Source of the DNA: DAIOEK01 sp964648485
GTDB taxonomy: Bacteria; Chloroflexota; Anaerolineae; Anaerolineales; Anaerolineaceae
Direction of reading: 5' to 3'
Length of the DNA: 64,000 nucleotides
Assembly: GCA_964648485.1 (NCBI GenBank)
Contig: CAZYOF010000006.1
Location: 122,325 to 186,324 of the forward strand
The position numbers and the translations under genes are program-made. This document shows, in pieces, positions 1 to 8,818 of the stretch (position 1 is the stretch's first letter; every line of letters starts with the position of its first letter). The notes under the pieces are model-generated. The model was given only the letters and a program-made list of their open reading frames with translations, ran no database searches and was not told where the DNA came from.

Positions 1-168
1 GAAATCCCATCCAATCCAGAGTGATAAAGCATGACCTGCCCAAAAACCCGAGCTACTCAAAAATAGATAAAGAATGAGACGCCATACTCCGCCGTCTTTC
101 CAAAGATGAAATGCGGCGCCCAGCATGGTTGAGATGAGAAGTCCGAAAAGAATTGCTGGCAGTGTCAT
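1..168 (-). CDS. Small hydrophobic membrane protein, 3' part outside window
   Basis: An open frame runs on the minus strand from an ATG at 168 to the window edge, giving 56 residues without a stop. It begins MTLPAILFGLLISTMLGAAF, a clear first membrane segment, followed by a charged turn (HLWKDGG, about 21-27) and a second hydrophobic stretch (about 28-52). It starts only 15 bases after the mnmA stop and reads the same way, so it is probably the third gene of an iscS-mnmA transcript. There is no strong ribosome binding site. I do not recognise the family; the two predicted membrane spans are all that can be seen. Confidence 0.6.
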   Translation of the reverse strand, partial: MTLPAILFGLLISTMLGAAFHLWKDGGVWRLILYLFLSSSGFWAGHALSLWIGWDF

Positions 169-183
169 AATTCGTCTGATAAA

Positions 184-1236
184 TTATACAATAATCCCCC
201 CACCCAAACAAACATCATCATGATAGAACGCCGCAATCTGTCCATTGGCTATGTCCAAGACAGGTTTATTAAATTCTACGATTGCTTCATCATCGTTACG
301 TTTAATCAATGCTGGCTGTGGTTTTGCGTTGTATCGGACCTGAATATCTGCATGAAATTCACTCAAATCACTTTTCATGAGCCAATTGATATCTTTTACA
401 CGGATTTTTATCTGACCGGTTTCTTGTTTATTTCCAACGATTAAACGGTTATGAGCAATATCTTTCTGGATGACATACAGCGGTTCTTTATAAGCTATAC
501 GCAATCCTTTGCGCTGGCCTAGCGTATACCCACCCATTCCCTGGTGATATCCAAGAAGATTACCTTTCGTATCAACGATTTCACCTGCTTTAAGACTCTC
601 TGGAGCATATTTTCCAAGAAAAGTTCGATAGTCCATCTCACCTAAAAAGCAGAGATCCTGGCTGTCTGGTCTGTTGGATGAAGGCAAGTTTAGTTTTCTG
701 CAATACTCCCTGACCTCATCCTTTATAAATCTACCAACCGGCAGAATGGTTCTGGATAAATTCTCAAGAGGCAGGCGGGATAATACATAAGATTGGTCTT
801 TTTTCCGATCAATACCTCTGATCAGCCTGGGTGTATTATCCTCAGAAATAAGCTGAGCATAATGTCCGGTTGCAATCGATTCCGCCCCAAATTTTTCCGC
901 CTGATCCAGCAAAATTTTCCACCGAATCTCGTTATTGCAAACAAGGCATGGATTGGGAGTAATTCCAATTTTGTAGCCATGAATAAAATATTCAACAACC
1001 TGCTCTCTAAAGGCATCTTTCGCATCAATTGCATAAAAAGGAATATCCAGTAACGCAGCAACACGGCGAGCCATCATCATCGCATCTGGAGAACAACAGC
1101 GGTTATTCTCCTCCTGGCTGGGTTCTGCCCACAATCGCAGCATTATTCCGATTACCTGATATCCCTGTTCTTTCAGGTAAGCAGCACAAAAAGAACTATC
1201 CACCCCCCCGCTCAGACCAACGATAACGGTTTGCAT
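184..1236 (-). CDS. mnmA: tRNA-specific 2-thiouridylase MnmA
   Basis: MnmA activates U34 of tRNA Lys, Glu and Gln with ATP and inserts sulfur to give 2-thiouridine; it is cytoplasmic. The 350 residues have the usual family length. The N-terminus carries the PP-loop SGGVDSS (residues 9-15). The two catalytic cysteines sit in NPCLVCN (Cys97) and DSQDLCF (Cys196), matching the nucleophile/persulfide pair of the family. GMGGYTLGQRKGL marks the central domain. The gene follows the cysteine desulfurase with a three-base gap, so sulfur donor and acceptor are co-transcribed. Start ATG at 1236 gives the PP loop its usual distance from the N-terminus. Confidence 0.96.
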   Translation of the reverse strand: MQTVIVGLSGGVDSSFCAAYLKEQGYQVIGIMLRLWAEPSQEENNRCCSPDAMMMARRVAALLDIPFYAIDAKDAFREQVVEYFIHGYKIGITPNPCLVCNNEIRWKILLDQAEKFGAESIATGHYAQLISEDNTPRLIRGIDRKKDQSYVLSRLPLENLSRTILPVGRFIKDEVREYCRKLNLPSSNRPDSQDLCFLGEMDYRTFLGKYAPESLKAGEIVDTKGNLLGYHQGMGGYTLGQRKGLRIAYKEPLYVIQKDIAHNRLIVGNKQETGQIKIRVKDINWLMKSDLSEFHADIQVRYNAKPQPALIKRNDDEAIVEFNKPVLDIANGQIAAFYHDDVCLGGGIIV

Positions 1237-1239
1237 GGT

Positions 1240-2388
1240 CTATTCAGTTTTCCTTGTAGTTTCAATGATTTTGGCTAAAGTAAAAGCGAAATCTTTTATG
1301 ATTTCACTGGTCGTGCTTCTGCCAAGCGTTACCCGCAGCGAAGATTTTGCAAAACCAGGTGAATAACCTAGTGCAAGCAATACTTCTGAAGGTTCAGGGT
1401 TACCGGTTTTACATGCAGATCCTGATGAACAGGCAAAACCCGCGTGATCTAACAACATAACCAACTGGTTCCCATCAACACCTGGAAAGATAAAACTGGC
1501 ATGGTGCGGTAGCCTTGTTTCAGGATCACCTGTGCATATCGCAGATGGAATGAGTTCTCCTATCATTTCAACCAATTGTTTTCTTAAACTGCTTAACCTC
1601 CTGTTTTCGACTTCCCGTTGGTCAACAGAAAGCTTTAATGCTGCTGCCATTCCCACGATGAGCGGCACATTGGAAGTGCCAGCGCGTAAACCCTGTTCGT
1701 GTGAGCCGCCGGTTTGTATGCCCTGAATGGGTGTACCCTTTCGCACAAATAACGTTCCCACCCCCTTTGGACCATAAAATTTATGTGCACCAATAGACAT
1801 CATATCTAATGGCAACTTTGACAAATTTATATCCACGTAACCAGCAGCCTGAACAGCATCGGAATGAATGATGATGCCCATTTCTTTGCATTTTTCAGCG
1901 ATTTTCTTCATGGGATTAATAGTACCAATTTCATTATTGGCAAAAATGATGCTTGCTAAAATTGTGTGATTCTTTATTACAGAATCGATACCATCACCTG
2001 ATACAGCCCCAAAATTATCTACTGGTACAAGGTTCATTTCAAAATGAAAATCTTTCACCAGGTTATTTACCGTCTTCAACACAGCAGGATGCTCAACCGG
2101 GGTAGTGATTAGATGGTTTTTCCCGGTTAAATGATTAACTGCCAGAGCAGCACCCCGAATTGCCAGGTTATTGCTTTCTGTACCTCCGGAAGTAAAAATG
2201 ATTTCTTGTGGAGAACAATGCAGACAGGCTGCAATGATTTCTCGCGATTCTTCTACTCCAGCTTCGGCTTTTTGGCCTGGTTTATGTATGGATGAAGGGT
2301 TAGCGAAAATTTCTGTAAAGTATGGGAGCATCGCCTCCAGTACTTGTTGTGAAACGGGTGTTGAAGCAGAGTGGTCAAGGTAGATCAT
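1240..2388 (-). CDS. iscS: Cysteine desulfurase (IscS/NifS class)
   Basis: A PLP enzyme that converts cysteine to alanine and holds the sulfur as a persulfide for thiolation or Fe-S assembly. The 382 residues begin MIYLDHSASTPV, typical of the group. PLP-binding elements are SGGTESNN (68-74), HSDAVQAAGY with the cofactor Asp177, and the Schiff-base lysine in GAHKFYGPKG (Lys203). The mobile-loop nucleophile is Cys326 in SSGSAC, the group I form used by IscS and NifS. Downstream neighbour mnmA, three bases away, suggests its main job here is tRNA 2-thiolation. No IscU scaffold gene is next to it. Confidence 0.95.
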   Translation of the reverse strand: MIYLDHSASTPVSQQVLEAMLPYFTEIFANPSSIHKPGQKAEAGVEESREIIAACLHCSPQEIIFTSGGTESNNLAIRGAALAVNHLTGKNHLITTPVEHPAVLKTVNNLVKDFHFEMNLVPVDNFGAVSGDGIDSVIKNHTILASIIFANNEIGTINPMKKIAEKCKEMGIIIHSDAVQAAGYVDINLSKLPLDMMSIGAHKFYGPKGVGTLFVRKGTPIQGIQTGGSHEQGLRAGTSNVPLIVGMAAALKLSVDQREVENRRLSSLRKQLVEMIGELIPSAICTGDPETRLPHHASFIFPGVDGNQLVMLLDHAGFACSSGSACKTGNPEPSEVLLALGYSPGFAKSSLRVTLGRSTTSEIIKDFAFTLAKIIETTRKTE

Positions 2389-2424
2389 AAGTAAACCTGA
2401 ATGCTGACGAATTTTTACAAATAA

Positions 2425-2453
2425 TTATGTTCAATTATAACCATTGATATAAT
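2425..2453 (+). promoter_or_regulatory. Sigma-70-type promoter for the phosphohexomutase operon
   Basis: A perfect -10 TATAAT at 2448-2453 is preceded by a weak -35 TTATGT at 2425-2430 with a 17-base spacer. Transcription would start near 2460 and leave a short leader before the ATG at 2485. The divergent iscS gene starts at 2388, so this 96-base gap must hold both promoters. Confidence 0.55.
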
Positions 2454-2484
2454 GGAGATATCCAAAGTATATAAGGGAGCCATT

Positions 2485-3903
2485 ATGTCAGATATCAAAT
2501 TCGGAACTGATGGATGGAGAGGTCAAATTGCTGATGATTATACATTTGCCAATGTTCGCCGATGTACACAAGGTTTTATTGAATATTTGAATTCAAAAGG
2601 AAAACAGGGCGGCTGGATAGTCGTTGGGTATGATAAACGATTCCATTCTGAAAACTTTGCAATGGCTGCTGCCTGTGTATTAGCCGGTAATGGGTATCGT
2701 GTTCACCTGACAGATACCGCGACACCAACACCAGTGATCGCCTTCTCGGTTGTAAACTTGAAAGCAGCTGGAGCGATTAATATCACTGCTTCACACAATC
2801 CGCCTACAGATAATGGTTTTAAGGTCCGTAACGAGTTTGGCGGTGCTATTGACCCGGATGGATTGGTATATATAGAAAATCACATCCCGGCGGATATTTC
2901 TGGTGTCAAAACTACAAATCCGGATGAAGCAATAAAAACAGGTAAGATCGTGCTATTTGATCCAAAACCTGCATATATCGAACATATCCAGCACCTGGTG
3001 GACATCAAGAAAATTAAAGATGCCAGCTTGAAGGTAATTGTTGATACGATGTGGGGAAATGGTATCGGATGGTATTCAGAGATTCTCAATGGTGGGAAAA
3101 CTCAGGTTGTTGAAATTCATGCCTCCCGGAATCCAATTTTTCCTGAAATGAAGCGCCCTGAACCCATTCCCCCTAATATAGATGTGGGTTTACAAACCGT
3201 AATAGATCAAAAAGGAGATGTTCTTCTGATCACAGATGGTGATGCAGATAGAGTGGGTTTCGGCGATGAAAACGGAGTATTTATAAATCAATTACAGGCA
3301 TACGGGTTGCTTGCATTTTATTTATTAGAAATCCGAAAACAACGCGGTCCTATCGTAAAAACGCTCTCTACTACCAGCATGCTTGAAAAATTAGGGAAAA
3401 TTTATGGCGTGGATGTTGTTGAAACCGGGGTTGGTTTCAAATATGTTGCGCCAAAGATGCTTGAACTGGATGCGATGATTGGCGGCGAAGAATCAGGCGG
3501 ATACGCATTCAAAGGAAATGTTCCAGAAAGGGATGGTATTCTGGCTGGATTGTTTTTCCTGGATTTCATGGTAACGACCGGGAAGACACCATCCATGCTA
3601 TTGCAAGACTTATTCACAAAAGTGGGTGCCCATTACTATGATCGGATAGATACTACCTTTAAGGGAGATCGATCTGCTCGTGAAAAAGCAATTATTGAGG
3701 CGAAACCTGAAAAAATTGGCGGCATGAAAGTTACCGGATTAAACACCACCGATGGATTTAAATTCGGTCTCGAAGATGGCGGATGGCTTCTTATCCGTTT
3801 TAGCGGAACGGAACCAATTATTCGCGTATATTGTGAGACAACCCAAAAAGATAGAGTACAAGCGATTTTAAAGGATGGTTTAAAGGTCGCTGGTATCGAG
3901 TAA
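2485..3903 (+). CDS. Phosphomannomutase/phosphoglucomutase-type alpha-D-phosphohexomutase
   Basis: It interconverts hexose 1- and 6-phosphates through a phosphoserine in the cytoplasm. Four signature loops are visible: TASHNPPTDNGFK with catalytic Ser103, the metal loop DGDADR (251-256), the sugar loop GGEESGG, and the C-terminal phosphate loop RFSGTEPIIRVY. FGTDGWRG near the N-terminus is also typical. I place the start at ATG 2485, preceded by AAGGGAG, giving 472 residues. An in-frame ATG 33 bases upstream lies on the predicted transcription start and would add 11 unrelated residues. Substrate preference (glucose, mannose or glucosamine) cannot be told from sequence. tatD follows after four bases. 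Confidence 0.93.
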   Translation: MSDIKFGTDGWRGQIADDYTFANVRRCTQGFIEYLNSKGKQGGWIVVGYDKRFHSENFAMAAACVLAGNGYRVHLTDTATPTPVIAFSVVNLKAAGAINITASHNPPTDNGFKVRNEFGGAIDPDGLVYIENHIPADISGVKTTNPDEAIKTGKIVLFDPKPAYIEHIQHLVDIKKIKDASLKVIVDTMWGNGIGWYSEILNGGKTQVVEIHASRNPIFPEMKRPEPIPPNIDVGLQTVIDQKGDVLLITDGDADRVGFGDENGVFINQLQAYGLLAFYLLEIRKQRGPIVKTLSTTSMLEKLGKIYGVDVVETGVGFKYVAPKMLELDAMIGGEESGGYAFKGNVPERDGILAGLFFLDFMVTTGKTPSMLLQDLFTKVGAHYYDRIDTTFKGDRSAREKAIIEAKPEKIGGMKVTGLNTTDGFKFGLEDGGWLLIRFSGTEPIIRVYCETTQKDRVQAILKDGLKVAGIE

Positions 3904-3907
3904 AAAT

Positions 3908-4708
3908 ATGCAGTACATTGATACACATTGTCATCTTGACCTGCACCACTTTGATCAGGATCGCGATGACGTAATTTCCAGGGCATTAGATGCCGGGGTT
4001 GATACCATCATCAACCCCGGTATTGATGTTTGGTCCAGTAGAAATATTCTGTCACTTTCAAAAAAGCATCCGCAAGTATTGCCTTCCATTGGAATTCATC
4101 CGAATGATATCGTTGATGATTATCCATCTCAATTTCTCGAGATTCGGGCAATGGTTCAAAATGAGAAAATCATTGCAATTGGCGAAATTGGTCTGGATGA
4201 TTATCATAAAGATGTACCTATAAGTATCCAGACAAAAGTGTTCCAGATGCAGCTGAATCTGGCAGCAGAATATAATTTGCCAGTCATAATTCATTCGAGA
4301 GACACCCTGGGTGTGATTACCCCCATCCTTACCAGATGGGCCGTAGAACGAAGTAATGCCGGCCATCACCCTCCCTATGGAGTGATGCACTCATTTGAAG
4401 GAGATATCCACCAGGCGCAAGAATTTATTCTTGCAGGTTTTATGATCAGCATTGCGGGTCCTGTAACCTACAAAAATGCTGCAATCAAGCATAAGCTGGC
4501 AGAGTTGTTACCTTTAGACAGTTTGCTTATCGAAACAGATTCTCCCTACCTGACCCCCGTTCCATATCGCGGATCCAGAAATGAACCCGCTTATCTTCCC
4601 CAAATTGGACAGAGAGCAGCTATAATCAGGGTATGCGATGAAGCGGATATAGCTCAGGCTACCACCCGTAATGCATCCACTTTATTTCATCTCGGAGTAA
4701 CTCATTGA
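3908..4708 (+). CDS. tatD: TatD-family metal-dependent deoxyribonuclease/hydrolase
   Basis: A TIM-barrel metallohydrolase of 266 residues, normal length for TatD. The metal ligands lie in the expected order: THCHLD at residues 6-11, GEIGLDD, VIIHSRD, MHSFEGD and IETDSPYLTP. TatD proteins have 3'-5' DNase activity and have been linked to DNA repair; the actual substrate here is unknown. It sits four bases after the phosphohexomutase and its TGA overlaps the TTG start of the next gene, so three genes form one operon. Confidence 0.93.
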   Translation: MQYIDTHCHLDLHHFDQDRDDVISRALDAGVDTIINPGIDVWSSRNILSLSKKHPQVLPSIGIHPNDIVDDYPSQFLEIRAMVQNEKIIAIGEIGLDDYHKDVPISIQTKVFQMQLNLAAEYNLPVIIHSRDTLGVITPILTRWAVERSNAGHHPPYGVMHSFEGDIHQAQEFILAGFMISIAGPVTYKNAAIKHKLAELLPLDSLLIETDSPYLTPVPYRGSRNEPAYLPQIGQRAAIIRVCDEADIAQATTRNASTLFHLGVTH

Positions 4709-5673
4709 TTCAATCTTCATATTACGCTCCTGTGCAATCTGAATTATCCGAAGTGGATAATTTAATGCGAATGCAGGCGGATGAATACCATCCGGATTTA
4801 CAAAAAGCTTTAGATATCATTCTTTCATCTGGTGGAAAAAGAATCAGGGCGGCGATTACCTTATTGACCGGAAAAATGCTCGGAGCAGACCGGTCCCTAA
4901 CTATATTGCTTGCTGCCGCAATTGAACTATTGCATACCGCCACCCTCGTTCATGATGATTTGATCGATGGCGCTTTACTCCGCAGAGGCACACCTACCTT
5001 AAATTCGCAGTGGTCCCCCGGTGCTACCGTCCTTACTGGTGATTTTCTCTTTGCGCGGGCAGCAAAACTTGCCGCAGACACGAAAAATACAGAAGTCATA
5101 CGAATATTTTCAGAAACTCTGGGAATTATCGTTAATGGAGAACTAGCACAGCTTTTTTCGCGCAGATTTTTAGCAGATCGTTCCATATATCAAGACCGTA
5201 TCTATGCGAAAACCGCATCTTTATTTGAAACATGTGGTCGAACTGCCGCAATCCTAAGTGAAGCAGACCCAGAAAAAATCAACTGTATGGCAAATTTTGG
5301 AAAATCCATCGGAATTTCTTTTCAAATTATTGATGATATTCTGGATTTTAAGGGAGAGCAGGCTACTTTGGGTAAGCCCGTAGGCAGTGATCTACGCCAG
5401 GGATTAATCACCCTGCCTGCCTTATATTACCTTCAAGATCATCCTGAAGATCCAAATGTCGCAGCGTTGATGAGTGAAAAGTGCCTGGAAGATGAAAAAC
5501 AAACCAAAGAGTTGATAGCATCAATTATTAACAGTGATAGCATCAATAAAGCCTTGAATGAGGCTGTGACTCATGTGGATGATGCAGTTGAATATCTTTC
5601 TCTGGTGTCAAAAGATATCTATCGGGATAGTTTGGAAGGTCTAGCCAGATATATCGTAAACAGAAATATTTAA
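4705..5673 (+). CDS. Long-chain polyprenyl diphosphate synthase
   Basis: An all-helical trans-prenyltransferase that adds isopentenyl diphosphate units to an allylic primer, probably to build a quinone side chain. The 322 residues contain GGKRIR (43-48), the first aspartate-rich motif DDLID (84-88) followed by RRGTPT, and the second motif in FQIIDDILDF. The fifth residue before the first motif is Ala, a small residue, which in this family goes with long products. Translation starts with TTG overlapping the tatD stop (TTGA), with CGGAG just upstream; no better ATG fits. Exact chain length cannot be read from sequence. Confidence 0.92.
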   Translation: MIQSSYYAPVQSELSEVDNLMRMQADEYHPDLQKALDIILSSGGKRIRAAITLLTGKMLGADRSLTILLAAAIELLHTATLVHDDLIDGALLRRGTPTLNSQWSPGATVLTGDFLFARAAKLAADTKNTEVIRIFSETLGIIVNGELAQLFSRRFLADRSIYQDRIYAKTASLFETCGRTAAILSEADPEKINCMANFGKSIGISFQIIDDILDFKGEQATLGKPVGSDLRQGLITLPALYYLQDHPEDPNVAALMSEKCLEDEKQTKELIASIINSDSINKALNEAVTHVDDAVEYLSLVSKDIYRDSLEGLARYIVNRNI

Positions 5674-5695
5674 GAATCTGTACATCAAAAAAATA

Positions 5696-5738
5696 CAACT
5701 CCCTCAGCAATTAGTGCTTGTCCTGCGTGAGGGAGTTG
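5696..5738 (-). terminator. Hairpin terminator between convergent genes
   Basis: An 11-bp perfect stem (CAACTCCCTCA with TGAGGGAGTTG) and a 21-base loop. On the minus strand it is followed by a run of seven T, so it terminates the GNAT-like gene. On the plus strand there is no T run, but it may still protect the 3' end of the prenyltransferase transcript. Confidence 0.75.
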
Positions 5739-5771
5739 ATCGTTTAAATTAAGTAATTTCATAAGATGCTT

Positions 5772-6497
5772 TTAGAGAATAATTTCCTCTGGTACCTGAA
5801 AGATTTCGTTTGCTTTTCGCACTTCTTCGGGTACATTGAATTCAAGGTCGCTACCGATCATCTGCTTTGCGTACTTCTTGATGGTGCTATCCCAGTATTC
5901 TTTGGTTACATAATAAACCCGCGTTCCACCCAGTTCATGCTGTATCTCTGGCCAGGGATAACTGGGTTGAGCCATCTCCAAACCTGCCATACGCCAGCCG
6001 TTGTAGCTTTCAAAAGATGACCACCATTCTTGGGCACCGAGAATTTCCAGAGCGTAGTACGTTTTGGCGTAATACATTGCCCAACCAATACGACCACGTC
6101 TGGAAAATGTCATTGTATGGAGACTGACGGATACTTCATCATTCATCACCCGTCCATTGGCAAAACCGGCAAGTTGACCATCAATTGTTCCAATCAAGGT
6201 AAAGGGATCTTTTATCCGAGCGCGATACTGTCCAAGGATCTCTGCATATACGCGTGCGCCAACAATGTCATAAAAATCCTTGTCCACTTCCATAACTTTC
6301 TTCATATAGGCTAGTAGTGGTTTTACATCCGTATCTCTCATCTCACGGAGATACAGAATGCGACCATCTTTCAGTGTAATCATTGCTTCCGGCCAGGGTT
6401 TTAAATCCATTAATGGGGCTTGCAGTAAAGGTTCGATCTCCCGAACGTCTATTGTTAATCGTTTGTCGGATACCTGTTCAGGTGGATCAAGTCTCAT
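5772..6497 (-). CDS. GNAT-like N-acyltransferase
   Basis: The 241-residue protein has a segment ITLKDGRILYLREMRDTD (about 40-57) that looks like the first strand and helix of a GNAT domain. It continues with PFTLIGTIDGQLAGFANGRV in the middle and GWAMYYAKTYYALEILGAQE around 135-155 at the cofactor-binding region. The usual R/Q-x-x-G-x-G/A motif is not clear, so acetyltransferase activity is inferred. Start ATG at 6497 has GGAGAG six bases upstream. It is monocistronic, with a consensus promoter and a terminator on the minus strand. Substrate unknown. Confidence 0.6.
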   Translation of the reverse strand: MRLDPPEQVSDKRLTIDVREIEPLLQAPLMDLKPWPEAMITLKDGRILYLREMRDTDVKPLLAYMKKVMEVDKDFYDIVGARVYAEILGQYRARIKDPFTLIGTIDGQLAGFANGRVMNDEVSVSLHTMTFSRRGRIGWAMYYAKTYYALEILGAQEWWSSFESYNGWRMAGLEMAQPSYPWPEIQHELGGTRVYYVTKEYWDSTIKKYAKQMIGSDLEFNVPEEVRKANEIFQVPEEIIL

Positions 6498-6570
6498 AAT
6501 ATCTCTCCAAATCAGATCTGTATAAAAAAATAATGACGTCGCAGATGATTAATCTTCGACATCGCAATTC

Positions 6571-6599
6571 ATTTTATGAACGACTTTCGAGGTTGTCAA
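6571..6599 (-). promoter_or_regulatory. Consensus promoter for the GNAT-like gene
   Basis: Read on the minus strand: TTGACA (6599-6594), a 17-base spacer and TAAAAT (6576-6571). The -35 is perfect and the spacing ideal. It leaves a leader of roughly 65 bases before the ATG at 6497. Confidence 0.75.
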
Positions 6600-6700
6600 G
6601 CAGCCTTTTATTAAGAACAATCTCAATATATCATAAAAACTTCACAATAAAGTATGACAAATTACAAAAATAAAGTGATATTAGTTCACCATATGTCAGA

Positions 6701-6729
6701 TTGATTTTTATTTTTCCATTTGCTATACT
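6701..6729 (+). promoter_or_regulatory. Promoter of the fdrA/molybdenum hydroxylase operon
   Basis: TTGATT at 6701-6706, a 17-base spacer, and TATACT at 6724-6729. Transcription would begin near 6736, about 244 bases before fdrA, leaving a long untranslated leader. Confidence 0.65.
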
Positions 6730-6735
6730 GGTTTT

Positions 6736-6979
6736 TGACCTCAATTTGTCAATTATATCCATTCATTTCAATCTCAACACGAGATAACTATAGATTTCTC
6801 AAGGACTGATTATAGAAGTAATGTTTGGTAAAAAGAGCTACGGAACCAAGATTTCACATATGAAGTTTTCGCAAGGTTATTCAAGCCTGTCGATCTATTA
6901 CGGTATCGGCAGGTTTTTTAACGCATAATACTCAACTGGATCCTGAGAATATCAGGATCACATTCTCCAGGAGGTTTGC
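6736..6979 (+). promoter_or_regulatory. Long structured leader upstream of fdrA, possible attenuator or riboswitch
   Basis: No gene is visible here. About 150 bases of leader, including a possible stem TTTGGT/ACCAAG around 6824-6850, precede an intrinsic terminator at 6886-6919. After it lie a perfect 8-bp inverted repeat (GATCCTGA/TCAGGATC, 6939-6959) and the Shine-Dalgarno AGGAGG at 6969-6974. A terminator placed between promoter and first gene implies conditional read-through. I could not match the region to a known riboswitch class. Confidence 0.5.
6886..6919 (+). terminator. Intrinsic terminator inside the fdrA leader
   Basis: Nine-base-pair stem CCTGTCGAT/ATCGGCAGG (one G-T pair), ten-base loop, then six T. 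It lies 60 bases before the fdrA start and downstream of the only good promoter, so it is more likely an attenuator than the end of a gene. Confidence 0.7.
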
Positions 6980-8806
6980 ATGGCTGTAATTAAGGCTGAA
7001 ATTCGTACAGGTGTGTACTACGACTCTGCGTTCCTGATGCAGTTACAGCGATCGCTCTCAGAACTCCCCGGCGTAGAAGATGCCGGTGTGATTATGGGAA
7101 CAGATTCGAATAAAGAACTGCTCGCGCACATCAACCTCGTATCTCCGGAAGTGGAAGCTGCAAAACCAGATGATCTGGTGGCAGTTGTCCGCGCTGATAC
7201 AGAAAAAGCTGCTTTAGATGCCCTAGCCCAGGTTGAAGGTTTGCTCACAAAGAAGAAGACCTCCACAGAAGCACAGGCTTTACCAAAAAGTCTTGAAGCT
7301 GCCGCTGCGGCACTTCCAGATGCCAGTTGGACACTGATTTCTGTTGCAGGCCGGTATGCAGATCTTGTTGCACATGATGCTTTAGATCTGGGAAAGCATG
7401 TATTCCTATTCAGCGATAATGTAAGTGTAGAAGCAGAAATTGAGCTCAAGAAGAAATCTGCAGAAAAAGGCTTGCTTGTTATGGGTCCTGACTGCGGAAC
7501 AGCAATTATCCGCGGTATGGGTCTTGGATTTGCTAATAAAGTCCGCCTTGGACCGATTGGTGTTGTGGCTGCCGCAGGTACTGGTTTACAGCAGGTTTCT
7601 GCCCGAATTGCCCAACTGGGTAGCGGTATGACCTATGGTATTGGCACTGGTGGTCGAGATCTTTCAGAAAAAGTAGGATCACAGACATTCAGTCAGGGCA
7701 TAGATATTCTTGATCGGGATGACGAGACCAAGGTTATCTGCCTGGTTTCAAAACCACCGGCACCGATGGTTGCAGAAAAAGTTCTGAAACAGGCTAAAAA
7801 AGCGAAAAAACCGGTTGTTGTTTGCTTTATCGGCCGCACCCCCGAAAAACCCCAAGATGGCAACTTATACTTTGCGGGTAGCCTGGATGCTGCGGCAGAG
7901 ATGTCAGTTGCTCTCGCGGAAGATCCCAGTGGTAAAAAACTGGCAGAATTCCTGGCAAAAGCCAAGAAAGCTGACGAGAAGGTAGATGTAAGTCAATTTG
8001 CAAAAGGACAAAAGTATCTGCGTGGTCTTTTCTCTGGTGGAACACTCGCTTATGAAGCACAGTACATCCTCGAAGATTACCTTCCCAAAGTATGGGCGAA
8101 TGCTCCTCTACGTAAAGAGAATAAAATACCGAATTCATTGGTAAGTCAGGAAAACACCATCATAGATCTCGGTGAAGACGAATTCACCGTAGGTCGATTA
8201 CATCCAATGATGGATAACGAAATGCGCATCCGCCGTCTGGATGAAGAATCAAAAGATCCTGCCGTTGCAGTAATTATCCTGGATGTGGTGATCGGTTATG
8301 GTTCTCATGCTGATCCGGCAGGTGAACTGGGACCCGCAGTTAAGAAAGCAATCGAAACAGCTAAGAAAGCCGGAAGGCATCTTATGGTAGCTGCTGTAGT
8401 AACTGGTACTGACGACGATCCGCAAGGTTTGCGGGATCAGATTGCCAAGATGCAAGCAGGTGGTGCGTGGGTATCAACATCCAATGAAGAGATGGTACGT
8501 TATGCCGGAGCCATTCTGAAAGCCCTCAGTCCTGATGATGTTCCGGCAGCAAAGCAGCCTAAGGAAGCAAAGGCTGCCGTGGCTGGCAACCCTGTTCCGG
8601 ATTCTAAATTTACCCAATCTGACCTGAATATTCTGGGCAAAAAACTTGAAGCTATCAATGTTGGTCTCGATTCATTTGCTAAAGACCTTGTTGCTCAAGG
8701 TGTTCCAACCTTGCAAGTAGATTGGAAACCCCCTGCCGGTGGTAATGAAAAGTTGATGCGTATCCTTTCTAACATTAAGCGCCATCAGGCGAGCCTGAAG
8801 AAATAA
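6980..8806 (+). CDS. fdrA: FdrA-family protein (succinyl-CoA-synthetase-like carbamoyltransferase component)
   Basis: The 608 residues resemble E. coli FdrA, whose fold is like succinyl-CoA synthetase. GPDCGTAIIRGMGLGFAN (about 168-185) and GVVAAAGTGLQQVSARIAQLG (193-213) belong to the nucleotide/CoA-binding-like part, and a second domain holds LRGLFSGGTLAYE (348-360). FdrA with YlbE and YlbF has been assigned in E. coli to oxamate carbamoyl transfer in anaerobic allantoin breakdown; that role here is inferred. A C-terminal extension after a Pro/Ala/Lys linker contains INVGLDSFAKDL and VDWKPPAGG, a segment I associate with the N-terminus of DUF1116 proteins. AGGAGG precedes the ATG. First gene of the operon. 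Confidence 0.85.
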   Translation: MAVIKAEIRTGVYYDSAFLMQLQRSLSELPGVEDAGVIMGTDSNKELLAHINLVSPEVEAAKPDDLVAVVRADTEKAALDALAQVEGLLTKKKTSTEAQALPKSLEAAAAALPDASWTLISVAGRYADLVAHDALDLGKHVFLFSDNVSVEAEIELKKKSAEKGLLVMGPDCGTAIIRGMGLGFANKVRLGPIGVVAAAGTGLQQVSARIAQLGSGMTYGIGTGGRDLSEKVGSQTFSQGIDILDRDDETKVICLVSKPPAPMVAEKVLKQAKKAKKPVVVCFIGRTPEKPQDGNLYFAGSLDAAAEMSVALAEDPSGKKLAEFLAKAKKADEKVDVSQFAKGQKYLRGLFSGGTLAYEAQYILEDYLPKVWANAPLRKENKIPNSLVSQENTIIDLGEDEFTVGRLHPMMDNEMRIRRLDEESKDPAVAVIILDVVIGYGSHADPAGELGPAVKKAIETAKKAGRHLMVAAVVTGTDDDPQGLRDQIAKMQAGGAWVSTSNEEMVRYAGAILKALSPDDVPAAKQPKEAKAAVAGNPVPDSKFTQSDLNILGKKLEAINVGLDSFAKDLVAQGVPTLQVDWKPPAGGNEKLMRILSNIKRHQASLKK

Positions 8807-8818
8807 CAGGAGGAAATT

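Noticed and set aside
6736..6885. Purine, guanidine, c-di-GMP or preQ1 riboswitch before fdrA
   Set aside because: The conserved cores of these classes, such as the purine-switch junction sequences, are not present by eye; only an unassigned leader with a terminator can be claimed.
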